The position numbers were made by a program, and so were the translations under genes. Shown one piece after another: positions 4,934-5,645 of a stretch of DNA of 5,645 nt (positions are counted from its first letter, which is position 1; every line of letters begins with the position of its first letter). The stretch lies in assembly GCA_020199975.1 (NCBI GenBank), contig JAIVJP010000369.1, positions 1-5,645 of the forward strand, read 5' to 3'. This DNA comes from Acidobacteriota bacterium (GTDB taxonomy: Bacteria; Acidobacteriota; Blastocatellia; Pyrinomonadales; Pyrinomonadaceae). Under the pieces are notes generated by a model. It saw only the letters and a program-made list of their open reading frames with translations, did no database searches and was not told the DNA's origin.

Positions 4934-5521
4934 ATGGATGAAGTATCACAAGCACGAATCATCAGTTCTATTCCTGGTCGGGTGCGCCTGAAGGTATCGC
5001 GAAGAGGCGGAATGTTAGAGAGTATGCAGCAGATCGCCGACGCTCTTTCCAAGCGCGTCGAAGTCAGTGATGTTCAGCTTAATCCTCAAACGGGCAGCAT
5101 CCTCGTTCGATATGACCCGGAGCGCGGCAGCCTCGACGATCTCCGCTCCGGGTTGCGGCAGATAGGCATCACCATCAATGAAGTAAGACCAATCGGGACA
5201 GGCTCAACCTCCGGCGGAGAAACATCGGAAGCGTCCGCGAACCTCACGCGATTGCTCGGCGATCTAAATGCGCGAATCGGACGTGCGACGAACGGACTCG
5301 GCGACCTCCGGCTCTTCGTCCCGCTCGGACTCGGCGCGCTGACCGTTCGCCAAATCTTTCGCCACGGGCTGAAGCTGGACGATCTCCCGTGGTACGTAAC
5401 CATGTGGTATGCCTATCAAAGCTTCATTACCCTGAATCCCACGACCCATCAACCGGCTCAAGCAGCAGATCGAGCCGCAAGCATACCGGGTATAGCTGAA
5501 TCAGGTGACTACGACAACTAA
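4934..5521 (+). CDS. HMA2-type (heavy-metal-associated-like) protein without cysteines, with C-terminal membrane segment
   Basis: The product has 195 residues; GGAG at 4921-4924 lies 9 bases before the ATG. Residues 8-85 fit a ferredoxin-like HMA fold: IISSIPGRVRLKV, a helix about 27-41, VSDVQLNPQTGSILVRYDP, then LRSGLRQIGITINEV. The CxxC metal loop of classical HMA domains is replaced by SIPGR, and the whole protein has no cysteine, as is typical of the HMA2 group found beside metal P-type ATPases. A Gly/Ser/Thr linker (88-101) leads to a C-terminal part with two hydrophobic stretches (about 125-142 and 151-167, WYVTMWYAYQSF). It starts 42 bp after the regulator and ends one base before the next ATG, so the three form an operon. 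It may assist or regulate the transporter; exact function unknown. Confidence 0.75.
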   Translation: MDEVSQARIISSIPGRVRLKVSRRGGMLESMQQIADALSKRVEVSDVQLNPQTGSILVRYDPERGSLDDLRSGLRQIGITINEVRPIGTGSTSGGETSEASANLTRLLGDLNARIGRATNGLGDLRLFVPLGLGALTVRQIFRHGLKLDDLPWYVTMWYAYQSFITLNPTTHQPAQAADRAASIPGIAESGDYDN

Positions 5522-5522
5522 C

Positions 5523-5645
5523 ATGACGGAACGATTCGCCTGCCCCATTAAGTTCAGCGTTGCACACACCACACCATACCTGGTCGCATTCGCTTACACG
5601 TCCCCCGGATCGCCGCCGATGCTCATTATGTCCGCAGGCTTACAT
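5523..5645 (+). pseudogene. Start of a second HMA2-type frame, probably metal P-type ATPase N-terminus, apparently frameshifted; partial
   Basis: An ATG at 5523 follows the upstream stop after one base (TAACATG). It reads MTERFACPIKFSVAHT up to 5570, and beyond that the same frame loses family character. In another frame from 5576 the sequence reads IPGRIRLHVPRIAADAHYV, the same motif as IPGRVRLKVSR in the preceding gene. That frame has a stop upstream (TAA near 5548) and no start codon. Exactly at the junction the five bases ACACC are present twice (5566-5570 and 5571-5575). Removing one copy joins both parts into FSVAHTIPGRIRLHVPR, typical of HMA2 N-termini of P1B-type ATPases. So this is a slipped-repeat frameshift, phase variation or a sequence error. 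The rest lies outside the window. Confidence 0.55.

Overview
The window looks like a chromosomal segment of a moderately GC-rich bacterium with an envelope rich in secreted thiol proteins. The ECF sigma/anti-sigma pair, the codon use and the degenerate 9-bp intergenic repeats would fit Acidobacteriota (for example the Blastocatellia), but this is an impression and not a proof. No tRNA, rRNA, CRISPR array or transposase gene was found.

Left part (1-1333, minus strand): an ECF sigma factor gene is followed by a membrane-anchored zinc-finger (ZAS) anti-sigma factor gene that runs off the left edge. The anti-sigma zinc motif has RsrA-type spacing. Its extracytoplasmic part carries several Cys and His residues, which suggests a thiol- or metal-sensing function.

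Middle part (1334-3778, plus strand): a 331-bp divergent regulatory region leads into a secreted thioredoxin-like protein, a DsbD-type membrane electron transporter and, after a repeat-rich gap, a TlpA-like exported thioredoxin. Together these look like a split DsbD system: a membrane transporter passes reducing power to separate periplasmic thioredoxins. A perfect 22-bp hairpin ends this unit and separates it from a convergent msrB (methionine sulfoxide reductase B). That msrB keeps its whole catalytic core but has lost its N-terminus and its start codon. Thioredoxins are the usual electron donors of MsrB, so sigma factor, reductant transport and methionine repair form one theme.

Right part (4103-5645, plus strand): an AT-rich regulatory patch with a DtxR/MntR-like palindrome precedes a full-length DtxR-family metalloregulator (MntR-like ligand set plus C-terminal FeoA-like domain). 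It is followed by a cysteine-free HMA2-type protein and the start of a second HMA2-type reading frame, probably a metal P-type ATPase. That last frame is broken by what looks like a 5-bp tandem duplication. The layout suggests a regulated metal-export operon, probably for manganese or iron.

The points most worth a second look are the anti-sigma sensor region, the Met-repeat thioredoxin lacking the cis-proline, the MsrB that starts abruptly at its core, the DtxR-type operator, and the ACACC duplication.
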